A stretch of 64,000 bases of DNA from Niallia sp. XMNu-256 (GTDB lineage: Bacteria > Bacillota > Bacilli > Bacillales > Cytobacillaceae): assembly GCF_036670015.1 (NCBI RefSeq), contig NZ_CP137636.1:970501-1034500 (forward strand), written 5' to 3'. Below the pieces are notes generated by a model. It saw only the letters and a program-made list of their open reading frames with translations. It was not told the DNA's origin and did no database searches. Positions within the stretch are counted from its first letter, which is position 1. Each line of letters starts with the position of its first letter. Position numbers and translations under genes: made by a program. Below, piece after piece: positions 16,874-26,408 of the stretch.

Positions 16874-19800
16874 ATGTCCGTTCGTCTAATCATAGGGAGA
16901 TCTGGAAGTGGAAAAACGACCCGTTGTCTCGATGAAATCAAAGCTAAATTAATGGAGAATCCGCAAGGAAATCCAATACTATATATTGTGCCAGACCAAA
17001 TGACTTTTTTATCGGAATATCAATTAGTGCAAACGCCTGAACTAGGTGGAATGATCCGCGCTCAAGTCTATTCTTTTACAAGGCTTGCGTGGAAAATCCT
17101 TCAAGAAACTGGCGGAATTAGTCGTTATCACTTGAATAGTACGGGAATCAGTATGTTAATTCAAAAAATAATTGAGGATAAAAAAGAAGAGTTGCATTTA
17201 TACAAACGTACGGCAGACAAAGCCGGTTTTATTAATCAAATGGAGCAAATGTTAATTGAATTTAAACGTTATTGTGTAGAGCCTCAAGAATTGATAGAGG
17301 TTGGTCAAAATGAATACAGCGGTAAAGTCTTAAAAGACAAGCTTCATGACTTACAGCTTATTTATGAAAATTTCGAAAGAGAACTAACGAATAAATATAT
17401 TGACTCAGAAGATTATTTTCGATTGTTATCAGAGAAGATTGGTGAATCGAAATTGCTGAAAGAAGCTGAAATTTATATAGACGGCTTTCATGGTTATACG
17501 CCGCAAGAATATATGATCATTGAAGGGTTAATGAAACATTGCCCCCAAGTAACTATTACCTTAACATTGGATAAACCATTTTACGGTCAAGGACCTGATG
17601 ACTTACATTTATTCCGTCTAACAGGTGAGAATTTTAGAACCTTAGTTGAAATGGCTAAAGTGAATGAATTGCCAGTTGAGGAAGTGCGATTAAAAGGACA
17701 AAAGAGATGGGGAAATTCTGCTTTACAGCATCTTGAAGCTTATTTTGACACAAGACCGGCCAAGACGTACAATGGCGACCATTCAATTTATATGGCAGAG
17801 GCTGTAAATCGCCGGGCTGAAATTGAAGGGGTTGCTCGGCAGATAAGACACCTTGTTTATAAAGAAAATTATCGCTATCGTGACATTGCAATCCTGATGA
17901 GAAATGGTCAAGATTACCAAGAAATAATCGAAACGATTTTTGGTGATTATGAAATTCCTTATTTTATTGATCAAAAACGAACGATGTTACACCATCCATT
18001 AGTTGAACTTATACGTTCTGTCCTTGAAATAATTAACAGTAATTGGCGATATGAACCCGTATTTCGAGCAATAAAAACAGAACTCTTATTCCCGTTTGGC
18101 CAAAATGTTGAAAAGCTACGGGAACAAATGGATCTTCTCGAAAATTACGTATTAGCCTATGGGATCAAAGGCGATAAGTGGATTAAAAGGGAGCGATGGA
18201 AGTATCGCCGAGTTCGTGGTTTAGAATTGGAAAATGTTGCACAAACGGATAAGGAAAGACAGATCGAACAAATTTTAAATGAATTACGTTTAATGATTAC
18301 AGCACCAATTCTTCGCTTATCAAGAAGATTGAAAAAAGCTGAAAGTGGCCGTCAGTTGGGAGAAGCTCTTTATTTGTTTATCGAGGAATTAGATATTCCT
18401 GTAAAGTTGGAAAGCTGGAAAACGATCCAAGAAGAAAAAGGCAATCTTGTTAAAGCTCGAGAACATGATCAGGCTTGGAATGCAATTATTGACATTCTCG
18501 ATCAATTTGTTGAAATTTTAGGGAATCAATCCATTTCTCTACCTGCATTTTTAAAAATAATGGAGGCTGGTTTAGAATCGCTACGATTCTCACTTGTTCC
18601 ACCTGCCATGGATCAAGTGTTAGCAGGTGATTTAGAAAAATCCAGATTATCTAGTGTAAAGGTTGCCTTTGTCATTGGAATGAATGAAGGGGTCCTGCCA
18701 AAAAAGTTCACAGATGATGGAATTCTGGCTGATGAAGACCGTGAGAAAATCATTGTTAGTGGGCTAAAAATTGCACCATCAAGCAGATCTAGATTACTAG
18801 ATGAAGAGTTTCTAGCGTATATGGCGTTCACGACTCCATCGGATCAACTATACATTAGCTATCCACTTGCTAATGAAGAGGGAAATGCGTTAATGCCTTC
18901 TCTTTATATTAAAAGAATCCAAGACTTATTCCCGAATTACACAAGGCTTGTTTATATGACAGATCCAAATGAAACGATTGAGGTAGATCAATTATCCTAT
19001 ATCTCTCATGAAAATAGAAGTCTATCCTATTTAACATCTCAGCTGCAGATGAAAAAGCGTCAATATCCTGTAGCAGACTTTTGGTGGGATGTTTATAACT
19101 GGTATGTCGAAGGGCCAAAGAAAGAGACAGCTCTCAGGGTGCTATCTAGTTTAACTTATAAAAATGGAGCTAAGCGATTACCGAACGAGTTGAGTCAAGA
19201 ACTTTATGGAGATCATATTCAAGCAAGTGTTTCAAGAATGGAGCTGTTTCACAGCTGTCAATTTTCTCATTTTGCTCATCATGGCCTCAAGCTTCGCGAA
19301 CGTCAAATGTTTCGTTTGGAGGCGCCAGATATAGGAGAGCTTTTCCATTCTGCCTTAAAGCATATTGCCCAAACCGTTATGGACAGTCAATTATCTTGGT
19401 CTGAATTAACGAGAGAACAGTCTGAAAGGTTAGCAAAAGAGGCAGTAGAAATATTAGCTCCAAAGCTGCAGAATGAAATTTTATTAAGTTCCAATCGTCA
19501 CGCTTATATTATGAGAAAGCTCCAGCAAATCATTACTCGGGCTTCGATTATTTTAAGTGAGCATGCGAAGGCCAGCGGCTTTACTCCGGTAGGATTAGAA
19601 GTTGATTTCGGACCGAAAAAGGAATTGCCGCCATTAACGTTTAAATTGCGCAATGGAACAAATATGCAGCTTGTAGGCAGAATTGACCGAGTCGATAAAG
19701 CAGAGGATGAAAATGGTGTTTATTTAAGGATTATTGATTATAAATCAAGTGCCCAAGAGCTCAACCTTGCTGAAGTTTATTATGGAGTTGCATTGCAAAT

Positions 19801-20359
19801 GCTAACGTATTTGGATATTATCCTTCATCATTCCAAGGAGCTTATTGGGCAAGAAGCCATACCTGCAGGTGTCCTTTATTTCCATGTGCATAATCCAATG
19901 CTAAATGCGAAGAAAATTATGACGATAGAAGATATTGAAAATGAGCTGTTTAAAAAGTTTAAAATGAATGGACTTGTTTTAGGTGAAGAAAATGCCGTCC
20001 AATTAATGGATTTAAGTTTGGATGCCGGATCAACATCTAATATTGTTCCCGCAAAAATGAATAAAGACGGAAGCTTTTCTAAACAATCAAAGATTGCTAG
20101 TAAGCAAGAGTTTAGTACAATTAGCGAGTACTTACACCATTTATATGTTAAAACGGGGAATGCGATTACAGAAGGCAATGTAGCCATCTCTCCTTATAAG
20201 TTAAAAGATCGGACCCCATGTACATTTTGTAGTTTTAAATCCTTTTGTCAATTCGATGACTCGATGGAGGAAAATCAATATCGTTTGCTTGTTCCAAGAT
20301 CTAAAGATCAAGCAATTCAAATGATGGAGAAGGAGGTTGCAGATAATGACGACAAATAG
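16874..20359 (+). CDS. addB: ATP-dependent helicase/nuclease subunit B
   Basis: A 1161-residue subunit of the AddAB recombination complex, the Bacillus equivalent of RecBCD, which resects double-strand breaks to Chi sites. The N-terminal GRSGSGKTTRCL is the Walker A of its (non-translocating) helicase domain. The C-terminal RecB-like nuclease shows GRIDRVDKAEDE and LRIIDYKSSAQ. The iron-sulfur staple is visible as one Cys in MELFHSCQFSHFAHHG near residue 793 and three in RTPCTFCSFKSFCQFD near 1125. ATG 16874 has an AAGGGGGAG site. It overlaps addA by 14 bases. Confidence 0.96.
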   Translation: MSVRLIIGRSGSGKTTRCLDEIKAKLMENPQGNPILYIVPDQMTFLSEYQLVQTPELGGMIRAQVYSFTRLAWKILQETGGISRYHLNSTGISMLIQKIIEDKKEELHLYKRTADKAGFINQMEQMLIEFKRYCVEPQELIEVGQNEYSGKVLKDKLHDLQLIYENFERELTNKYIDSEDYFRLLSEKIGESKLLKEAEIYIDGFHGYTPQEYMIIEGLMKHCPQVTITLTLDKPFYGQGPDDLHLFRLTGENFRTLVEMAKVNELPVEEVRLKGQKRWGNSALQHLEAYFDTRPAKTYNGDHSIYMAEAVNRRAEIEGVARQIRHLVYKENYRYRDIAILMRNGQDYQEIIETIFGDYEIPYFIDQKRTMLHHPLVELIRSVLEIINSNWRYEPVFRAIKTELLFPFGQNVEKLREQMDLLENYVLAYGIKGDKWIKRERWKYRRVRGLELENVAQTDKERQIEQILNELRLMITAPILRLSRRLKKAESGRQLGEALYLFIEELDIPVKLESWKTIQEEKGNLVKAREHDQAWNAIIDILDQFVEILGNQSISLPAFLKIMEAGLESLRFSLVPPAMDQVLAGDLEKSRLSSVKVAFVIGMNEGVLPKKFTDDGILADEDREKIIVSGLKIAPSSRSRLLDEEFLAYMAFTTPSDQLYISYPLANEEGNALMPSLYIKRIQDLFPNYTRLVYMTDPNETIEVDQLSYISHENRSLSYLTSQLQMKKRQYPVADFWWDVYNWYVEGPKKETALRVLSSLTYKNGAKRLPNELSQELYGDHIQASVSRMELFHSCQFSHFAHHGLKLRERQMFRLEAPDIGELFHSALKHIAQTVMDSQLSWSELTREQSERLAKEAVEILAPKLQNEILLSSNRHAYIMRKLQQIITRASIILSEHAKASGFTPVGLEVDFGPKKELPPLTFKLRNGTNMQLVGRIDRVDKAEDENGVYLRIIDYKSSAQELNLAEVYYGVALQMLTYLDIILHHSKELIGQEAIPAGVLYFHVHNPMLNAKKIMTIEDIENELFKKFKMNGLVLGEENAVQLMDLSLDAGSTSNIVPAKMNKDGSFSKQSKIASKQEFSTISEYLHHLYVKTGNAITEGNVAISPYKLKDRTPCTFCSFKSFCQFDDSMEENQYRLLVPRSKDQAIQMMEKEVADNDDK

Positions 20360-23300
20360 AATTCCTCCTAAACCAGAAGATGCAACTTGGACAGATGACC
20401 AGTGGAAAGCAATAATGGCAAGTGGTCAGGATATATTAGTAGCGGCTGCAGCTGGATCTGGAAAAACGGCTGTGCTGGTTGAGCGGATCATTAATAAAGT
20501 CATTTCAAAGGAAAATCCAATTAATGTGGATGAACTATTAGTCGTTACCTTTACAAACGCGTCAGCGGCTGAAATGCGAAATCGTATTAGTGAAGCATTA
20601 GAAAAGGCGATCAATGATGATCCAACTTCCGCTCATTTACGAAAACAGTTAAGTTTATTAAATAAAGCTTCGATTTCAACGATTCACTCCTTTTGTTTAG
20701 ATGTGATTCGAAAATATTATTATTTAATTGATATTGACCCAGGATTTCGAATTGCTGATTCAACAGAAGCCCAGATTTTGCGAGATGAGGTTTTAGATGA
20801 GTTATTTGAAGAGGAGTATGGGAAGCCAAATAATGAAGACTTTTTCAGATTGGTAGACAGTTTTACAAATGATCGAAGTGATGTTGCGTTAATGGATATC
20901 ATTCGTGACCTATATGATTTTGCCCGTTCAAACCCTTCACCAAAAAGTTACTTACAAGACATTATCAATATGTATGAAGTTGAAAATGTAATAAAGCTTG
21001 AAGAGCTGCCGTTTATTGAAGCATTACTATTTGATGTGAAGCTTCAGCTTGAAGGGATTAAAGGATTACTAGAGACGGGACTGAATTTAACAAAGCAACC
21101 AGGGGGTCCAGCACCGCGGGCCGAAAACTTCATCGATGATTTGAAAATCATTGATACGATGATAGCTGCAAGCAAGGAATCGTGGAATGCCTTATATGAT
21201 GAAATCCAAACCTGGTCGTTTTCGCGGGCCAAAACCTGTAAAGGTGATGAATATGATAAGTCATTAATCGAGCGGGCCCAGAAACTAAGAGATGACGCGA
21301 AGAAAAAGTTAAAAGCATTACAAGAAGAACTGTTTAATCGTAAACCAGAAAGTTTTCTTCACGATATGCAGGAAATGAAACCGTTAATTGAAACATTAGT
21401 GCGGTTAGTTCAATCTTTTTCGGATAAGTTTAACAAGCTGAAAACCGAAAAAGGATTAGTCGACTTTGCAGATTTAGAGCATTATTGTCTTGATATCCTT
21501 CAAGATCCATTAACAAAACATGAAGGGCAGTTAGTACCTTCGGAGGCAGCCCTTCATTATCGAAATACATTTAAAGAAGTACTAATAGATGAATATCAAG
21601 ATGTCAATATGGTACAGGAAGCAATTATCAAACTAGTGTCAAAAGAAGAGGAAAGTACAGGAAATAAATTTATGGTCGGCGATGTAAAGCAATCAATTTA
21701 TCGATTTCGATTGGCAGAACCGAATTTATTTCTCGGAAAATATAATCGATTTACTAGTGAAGGTGAAAATACAGGGTTGAAAATCGATTTAGCCCGTAAT
21801 TTCCGTAGTAGGAAAGAGGTATTGGCTGGAACGAATTTTTTATTTAAACAAGTGATGGGAGTAACTGTTGGGGAGATAGAATATAACGAAGAGGCAGAAC
21901 TCGTAAAAGGAGCTTCTTATCCAGAGGACGATTCATTCCCTGTTGAATTGCTGTTAGTTGATCTTGAAAAAGAAGAAAGTGATGAAGTACCGGTTGAGAG
22001 TGAGGAAGATTCAACCTTTGATGTCATTGAATTGGAACAGTCCCAACTTGAAGCAAGAGTAATGGCGAACAAAATTAAAGACATGATTGCAAACAAGAGC
22101 CCGGTTTATAATCCAAAAACGAATACTGCTCGACCTGTCATGTATCGAGATATTGTCATTTTATTACGTTCAATGACGTGGGCTCCACAAATTATGGAAG
22201 AATTTAAACAGCAAGGCATTCCAATTTATGCAAACCTCTCAACAGGCTATTTTCAAGCAACAGAAGTAACGATTATGATGTCGCTGTTAAAAGTCATCGA
22301 TAACCCATTTCAAGATATCCCCTTAGCTTCGGTATTGCGTTCACCGATTGTGGGGTTACAAGAGGATGAGTTGGCGCTAATCCGAATACATCAAAAAAAC
22401 GGCTCGTTTTATGATGCTTTATCCTCTTTCTGCCGTCAAAAACATACTGGGAATAACGAGTTTGTCTATGATAAAGTGAAACCTTTTTATATGCTGCTTA
22501 AGAATTGGCGTTCTATGGCAAGACAAGACTCTTTAGCCGCCTTAATTTGGCAACTTTACCGGGATACCCATTTCTATGATTATGTGGGAGGACTTCCGGG
22601 TGGTAAACAACGGCAAGCGAATTTACGAGCACTATATGATCGTGCCCGCCAGTATGAAGCAACTTCATTCCGGGGATTGTTTCGCTTTCTCCGGTTTATT
22701 GAACGAATGCAGGAGCGTGGGGATGATTTAGGAGCAGCGCGTGCATTAGGAGAACAAGAAGATGTAGTTCGTATGATGACGATCCACAGCAGTAAAGGTT
22801 TAGAGTTTCCAATCGTATTTATTGCAGGTCTGGGTCGTAGTTTTAATACGATGGATTTACGAAAACCTTATCTGTTGGATAAAGAATTTGGATTTGCCAC
22901 TAAATATGTGAATGTAGATAAACGAATTACGTATTCCTCTTTGCCGCAGCTTGCTTTTAAACGAAAGAAAAAGATGGAGTTGCTTGCAGAAGAAATGCGT
23001 GTTTTATATGTTGCTTTAACTAGGGCAAAAGAGAAATTATATTTATTGGCATCTGTTAAAAGTCTGCAAAAGAATCTGGAGAAATGGGCAAATACCCTTG
23101 AACATCATGAATGGCTATTGAATGATTATGATCGTTCTGCTGCAGGCAGTTATCTCGATTGGGTAGGTCCATCACTCATTCGCCATCGGGATTGCCATTT
23201 GTTGCTAGGTGAAAATGCTCGACCATCCTCAATGATTCCAAAGGATCTTCTCCAGCATCCATCTTGTTGGAAGGTCGATATCTTGAAGCCTGCAGATATT

Positions 23301-24116
23301 AACATAATCGAAGAAATGGATGAAAATGATGAAACATGGTTAGAAAAAGTCACTGAAGGAAAGCCGATTTCAATTACATCTCCTTTTAAAGAGGATATTA
23401 ATGAAGTGTTATCATGGAAATATCCCTTTACTAGTGCTGCTTCCTATCGCTCGAAGCAATCTGTTTCAGAAATTAAAAGACAAAGAGAAGTGGCTGATGA
23501 AGGCAGCGGAATTGAAATTTTAAAGAAATTTAAAAAGCCATTAATGAGTAGACCTCGTTTTATGCAAGAAAAAGCTTTATCACCAGCTGAAATTGGAACA
23601 GCTATGCATATGGTAATGCAGCATATCGAGTTTTCAAAAGAGCTTGATCATAATTATATTGAATCATTGATACAGGAAATGGTCCGTAAAGAATTAATTA
23701 CTGAAGAGCAGAAAAATGTCATTAATCCTGAACTGATTGTTTCATTTGCAAGAAATCCATTAGGCCAGCGGATGAAAGCAGCGGAAAAATTAGATCGAGA
23801 GGTACCTTTCAGTTTTGCTCTTAAGGCAAGTGAAGCATATGCTGACTGGAAGGGAGATGATGAGCCGGTATTAGTTCAAGGGATTATTGACTGTATATTT
23901 GAAGATAGAGAAGGTTTAGTATTAGTAGACTATAAAACAGATGGAATAACTGATCGGTTTAAAGGCGGGTTTGAAGAAGCCAGACCGATTCTAGAGAAAC
24001 GCTATCGAGTACAAATTGAACTATATACTAGAGCGATCGAACAAATATATAAACGAAAAGTAGCTGAACGATATTTGTTCTTCTTTGACGGAGCTCATCT
24101 TTTAAAATTGGAATAG
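20346..24116 (+). CDS. addA: ATP-dependent helicase/nuclease subunit A
   Basis: A 1256-residue UvrD-like helicase plus nuclease, partner of AddB. Helicase motifs in order are VAAAAGSGKTAVLVERI (I), VTFTNASAAEMRNRI (Ia), VLIDEYQDVNMVQ (II), VGDVKQSIYRFRLAEP (III), MMTIHSSKGLEFPIVFIAGL (V) and RVLYVALTRAKEKLYLL (VI). The C-terminal nuclease has GIIDCIFEDREGLVLVDYKTD. All are intact. ATG 20346 is chosen because AAGGAGG sits 9 bases upstream; an in-frame TTG at 20337 lies on the ribosome site. In B. subtilis sbcD and sbcC follow addA; here the gerP operon does. Confidence 0.97.
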   Translation: MTTNRIPPKPEDATWTDDQWKAIMASGQDILVAAAAGSGKTAVLVERIINKVISKENPINVDELLVVTFTNASAAEMRNRISEALEKAINDDPTSAHLRKQLSLLNKASISTIHSFCLDVIRKYYYLIDIDPGFRIADSTEAQILRDEVLDELFEEEYGKPNNEDFFRLVDSFTNDRSDVALMDIIRDLYDFARSNPSPKSYLQDIINMYEVENVIKLEELPFIEALLFDVKLQLEGIKGLLETGLNLTKQPGGPAPRAENFIDDLKIIDTMIAASKESWNALYDEIQTWSFSRAKTCKGDEYDKSLIERAQKLRDDAKKKLKALQEELFNRKPESFLHDMQEMKPLIETLVRLVQSFSDKFNKLKTEKGLVDFADLEHYCLDILQDPLTKHEGQLVPSEAALHYRNTFKEVLIDEYQDVNMVQEAIIKLVSKEEESTGNKFMVGDVKQSIYRFRLAEPNLFLGKYNRFTSEGENTGLKIDLARNFRSRKEVLAGTNFLFKQVMGVTVGEIEYNEEAELVKGASYPEDDSFPVELLLVDLEKEESDEVPVESEEDSTFDVIELEQSQLEARVMANKIKDMIANKSPVYNPKTNTARPVMYRDIVILLRSMTWAPQIMEEFKQQGIPIYANLSTGYFQATEVTIMMSLLKVIDNPFQDIPLASVLRSPIVGLQEDELALIRIHQKNGSFYDALSSFCRQKHTGNNEFVYDKVKPFYMLLKNWRSMARQDSLAALIWQLYRDTHFYDYVGGLPGGKQRQANLRALYDRARQYEATSFRGLFRFLRFIERMQERGDDLGAARALGEQEDVVRMMTIHSSKGLEFPIVFIAGLGRSFNTMDLRKPYLLDKEFGFATKYVNVDKRITYSSLPQLAFKRKKKMELLAEEMRVLYVALTRAKEKLYLLASVKSLQKNLEKWANTLEHHEWLLNDYDRSAAGSYLDWVGPSLIRHRDCHLLLGENARPSSMIPKDLLQHPSCWKVDILKPADINIIEEMDENDETWLEKVTEGKPISITSPFKEDINEVLSWKYPFTSAASYRSKQSVSEIKRQREVADEGSGIEILKKFKKPLMSRPRFMQEKALSPAEIGTAMHMVMQHIEFSKELDHNYIESLIQEMVRKELITEEQKNVINPELIVSFARNPLGQRMKAAEKLDREVPFSFALKASEAYADWKGDDEPVLVQGIIDCIFEDREGLVLVDYKTDGITDRFKGGFEEARPILEKRYRVQIELYTRAIEQIYKRKVAERYLFFFDGAHLLKLE

Positions 24117-24117
24117 G

Positions 24118-24155
24118 AAAAACGGTAGGTGTAGACTCTCCTACCGTTTTTTTTT
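24118..24155. terminator. Bidirectional terminator between addA and gerPF
   Basis: AAAACGGTAGG / CCTACCGTTTT stem with a T-rich tail on the plus strand and A-rich on the other side, located between convergent genes. Confidence 0.9.
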
Positions 24156-24372
24156 AATTGTTTCCAACGTTAGGTTGGTCAATTAAGTTTGTATCAAAAT
24201 GATTGGTTGCACTTATTCCATTGTTTGCCATGACGAATCCGGCAGTATTTGCAGCACCTGAACCTAAAGTTGATTTTGTATTACTTTTAGGTGAGATATT
24301 TAATGCATCACCAAATTGTACATTTCCTCCACCAATGTTAACAATTTGTGTCTGACCAACAAATGCAGGCAT
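24154..24372 (-). CDS. gerPF: Spore germination protein GerPF
   Basis: The last gene of the gerP operon, 72 residues. GerP proteins are made in the mother cell and help nutrients pass the spore coat to the inner-membrane germinant receptors. The protein starts MPAFVGQTQIVNIGGGNVQFGD and has the NTAGF and Asn/Asp-rich C-terminal features shared with GerPA, its paralogue at the other end of the operon. The ATG at 24372 has a GAGGAGGATT ribosome site, 13 bases after gerPE. Confidence 0.93.
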   Translation of the reverse strand: MPAFVGQTQIVNIGGGNVQFGDALNISPKSNTKSTLGSGAANTAGFVMANNGISATNHFDTNLIDQPNVGNN

Positions 24373-24385
24373 AATAATCCTCCTC

Positions 24386-24775
24386 TCAAGTAGGGTTCAT
24401 CGGTTCATCAATCGTCTCGAGTTGCCTAATGTGTAAAACTCTAGATTCCATACGAATATGTTCGGTATTTCCAATATGCATAAAGGCTGATGTACTCATC
24501 GCAGTTACATCGATGGATCCCACTTTAATAATAGGGTTTGGTGAAGTTGTATGGATCCCGATCGGTTCATTGATAGGTGGCAGTGGGAGTGAATAGGAAT
24601 AAATATTAAAAAGAGAAAAATCGCCTTCATTACTATAAAATACTTCCCTTTGTCTTTGTACCGCAAGAACACGGGCCAAACCATTCACTTCGTTTGAATC
24701 GCCAATTTGGATGTAAGAACCGAAAATGACTGATTTGACCTTAACGTTGTCGACTTTCGAAATTCTAGCTAACAT
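24386..24775 (-). CDS. gerPE: Spore germination protein GerPE
   Basis: A 129-residue component of the GerP coat-permeability system. The N-terminal RISKVDNVKVKSVIFGSYIQ with QIGDSNEV, and the later DVTAMSTSAFMHIGN, are two copies of the V-x-S-x-hydrophobic-IGD/N motif common to GerP proteins. The ATG overlaps the gerPD stop in a TAATG junction, showing coupling. No signal peptide is present, as expected for a coat protein assembled from the mother-cell cytoplasm. Confidence 0.92.
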   Translation of the reverse strand: MLARISKVDNVKVKSVIFGSYIQIGDSNEVNGLARVLAVQRQREVFYSNEGDFSLFNIYSYSLPLPPINEPIGIHTTSPNPIIKVGSIDVTAMSTSAFMHIGNTEHIRMESRVLHIRQLETIDEPMNPT

Positions 24776-24948
24776 TAGAGTCCCAAAGGTACAAATGGAC
24801 CGATAATTAATGATTCAGGCGGAGTATCGAAAAGAGAAGTAAGTTGAATGGTATTGGTATCACCGACCATTAAAACTGAGGAACTTGAAACACCGAGTAC
24901 GGTAATATTACCGACACAAATATCACGGTTTACTACTTCAAAATTCAT
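24775..24948 (-). CDS. gerPD: Spore germination protein GerPD
   Basis: A 57-residue gene. The translation begins MNFEVVNRDICVGNITVLGV and contains SSSSVLMVGDTNTIQLTSLF, the typical GerPD make-up with one V-L-x-VGD motif. Its ATG overlaps the gerPC stop (ATGA) and its TAA overlaps the gerPE ATG, so it is locked between them by two coupling overlaps. The C terminus is the hydrophobic IIGPFVPLGL. Confidence 0.92.
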   Translation of the reverse strand: MNFEVVNRDICVGNITVLGVSSSSVLMVGDTNTIQLTSLFDTPPESLIIGPFVPLGL

Positions 24949-25553
24949 TCTTTTTTCTCTCCATTCATATTATGGGGTAAATGTTGAAGAAAGACTAAAA
25001 CACCATTTTGAATTTCTGTCTTTAACTGTTCAACAATCGATTCTATTTGTTGTTCTTTCGTTTGTTCATTTCTCATTGGTTGATTTAAATAAGCTTCAAT
25101 TCGATTAGGAAGCTGTCTTTTAATATCTTGAAGAATAAAGTCGTGATAAGTTTCGTCAACATTATATTGTAATTGCTGGCAAGTTTCAGCAACAATAGAC
25201 TGGAGATTTTCATCGAGAAATTGGTTAGTCAAATTTTCTACTTCTGTAAACATAGACATTCTTTCCTTTGGTTCAGGAGGCCCTTTTCCATTTCCGTTAG
25301 GTACTGAAAGATCCTCTATACCTTGCAAGTCAGAGGGGTTGAGCCCGATATTTAAAGTGCCTTCCAGGGTTTCGACTTTTAACTGATCAAACTTATATTC
25401 CATGCGATCGATATGAACGGAAGGTCGCTTTTGAAGTTCCGATATTTGCTTCTCTAAGGATTTGATTTTTTTTTGCATTCCTCGTATTAGATGATCTTGG
25501 CTATACATATAAGTTTGCATGGATTGGATTATTTGGTATATATCCTGATTCAT
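24945..25553 (-). CDS. gerPC: Spore germination protein GerPC
   Basis: A 202-residue GerP component and the only large one. The N-terminal half is a coiled coil (LIRGMQKKIKSLEKQISELQ), followed by a beta-strand segment RMEYKFDQLKVETLEGTLNI and the conserved GLNPSDLQGIEDLSV. The C-terminal half is helical and charged. The ATG at 25553 follows GAGGTGAAG. The stop overlaps gerPD. A possible 34-codon ORF ends on its start codon. Confidence 0.92.
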   Translation of the reverse strand: MNQDIYQIIQSMQTYMYSQDHLIRGMQKKIKSLEKQISELQKRPSVHIDRMEYKFDQLKVETLEGTLNIGLNPSDLQGIEDLSVPNGNGKGPPEPKERMSMFTEVENLTNQFLDENLQSIVAETCQQLQYNVDETYHDFILQDIKRQLPNRIEAYLNQPMRNEQTKEQQIESIVEQLKTEIQNGVLVFLQHLPHNMNGEKKE

Positions 25554-25654
25554 ATCTTCACCTCACGATGCTTTCTATTCATATTGATAATTTCTTCAAA
25601 GGAATAATCGTCATCTTGGATTTTGAGAAAGGCCAATGAGATGTCGTGCAACAC
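25550..25654 (-). CDS. Candidate 34-residue ORF between gerPB and gerPC
   Basis: A short frame reading from GTG 25654 (or TTG 25651) to TGA 25550-25552, which overlaps the ATG of gerPC. The peptide is acidic and helical, with SLAFLKIQDDDYSFEEIINM in the middle and a basic end (NRKHREVKI). An in-frame TAA stands just upstream of the start. The AAAAG ribosome site is weak. It could be a genuine micro-protein, a leader that couples gerPB and gerPC translation, or chance. I know no seventh gerP gene, so this is a low-confidence call. Confidence 0.3.
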   Translation of the reverse strand: MLHDISLAFLKIQDDDYSFEEIINMNRKHREVKI

Positions 25655-25664
25655 CGACTTTTAT

Positions 25665-25892
25665 TTAACTTGTTGGGGTTAATGGAACCAGTGGTGCTGT
25701 CTGTTGATATCCAGCGGTTATGGGTATCGGTGTTTGTGCTTGTGGAGCCGCTCCTGTAAATCCACCGGTGTTATATAAATTGGTGGCTGGTTTTATAATA
25801 CCTGCACTGCCAATTTGTAAAACGGAGGAATTTGTTACACTGTTAACTTTTAAGAAATGAATGGTTATCGATTGTTGAACGTAGAGATTCAC
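25665..25892 (-). CDS. gerPB: Spore germination protein GerPB
   Basis: A 75-residue component of the GerP system. The N-terminal NLYVQQSITIHFLKVNSVTN and SVLQIGSAGIIKPATNLYNTGGF show the GerPB pattern, and the C-terminal part is Pro/Thr/Ala-rich (QAQTPIPITAG, PLVPLTPTS). The start is GTG 25892 with a modest GTGGTGA ribosome site. It lies 64 bases after gerPA. Confidence 0.9.
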   Translation of the reverse strand: MNLYVQQSITIHFLKVNSVTNSSVLQIGSAGIIKPATNLYNTGGFTGAAPQAQTPIPITAGYQQTAPLVPLTPTS

Positions 25893-25956
25893 TAAAAATC
25901 ACCACTTTATTTTTTGTATGATGAAGAGGTTGGAGATTTTGTGAAAGAAATGAAAT

Positions 25957-26178
25957 CTAAATATTAAAGTAATTGCCTTGATCCATATTATCTTGATCAA
26001 ATGTATTTGTTGCACTTTGATAGTTTTGTAAATGAACCTGATCACCTGTATTAAAGGAACCAGCTCCGGCAAAGGTTTTTGCATTAGAATGAGCCGATAT
26101 TTTAAACGTATCACCGATATGAAAGACAGCAGCAGAACTGACGTTTATAACTTGAACAACACCTACAATAGCTGGCAT
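25957..26178 (-). CDS. gerPA: Spore germination protein GerPA
   Basis: The first gene of the gerP operon, 73 residues. It begins MPAIVGVVQVINVSSAAVFH and carries IGDTFKISAHSNAKT, and it is a paralogue of GerPF. The ATG at 26178 has an AAAGGGTG ribosome site. A near-perfect sigma-K promoter lies 68 bases upstream, in line with late mother-cell expression. The order gerPA-PB-PC-PD-PE-PF is the standard one. Confidence 0.93.
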   Translation of the reverse strand: MPAIVGVVQVINVSSAAVFHIGDTFKISAHSNAKTFAGAGSFNTGDQVHLQNYQSATNTFDQDNMDQGNYFNI

Positions 26179-26245
26179 TACTTACACCCTTTATGTTATT
26201 AATTAAGATAAAATATGAAACACTTGGACTTTGCCCAGTTTTTTA

Positions 26246-26273
26246 TATTGTATGTATCGATGGAAAAAAGGTG
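26246..26273 (-). promoter_or_regulatory. Sigma-K-type promoter of the gerP operon
   Basis: On the minus strand CAC, 16 bases, then CATACAATA, an exact fit to the sigma-K consensus (mAC, N16, CATAnnnTA). It is about 70 bases upstream of gerPA. The family operon is known to be sigma-K dependent. Confidence 0.8.
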
Positions 26274-26408
26274 AATTTTGTTGTAGGGTTAGTTTGTTTA
26301 TAAATATGCTGTTTTTATTCTTGATATGCAAAATCAAATGAAACGAAGATTTTTCTTTAGCTTAGACAAATAAAATAAGTGATCGTTATCTTTAAAAGGG
26401 GTTTGATT

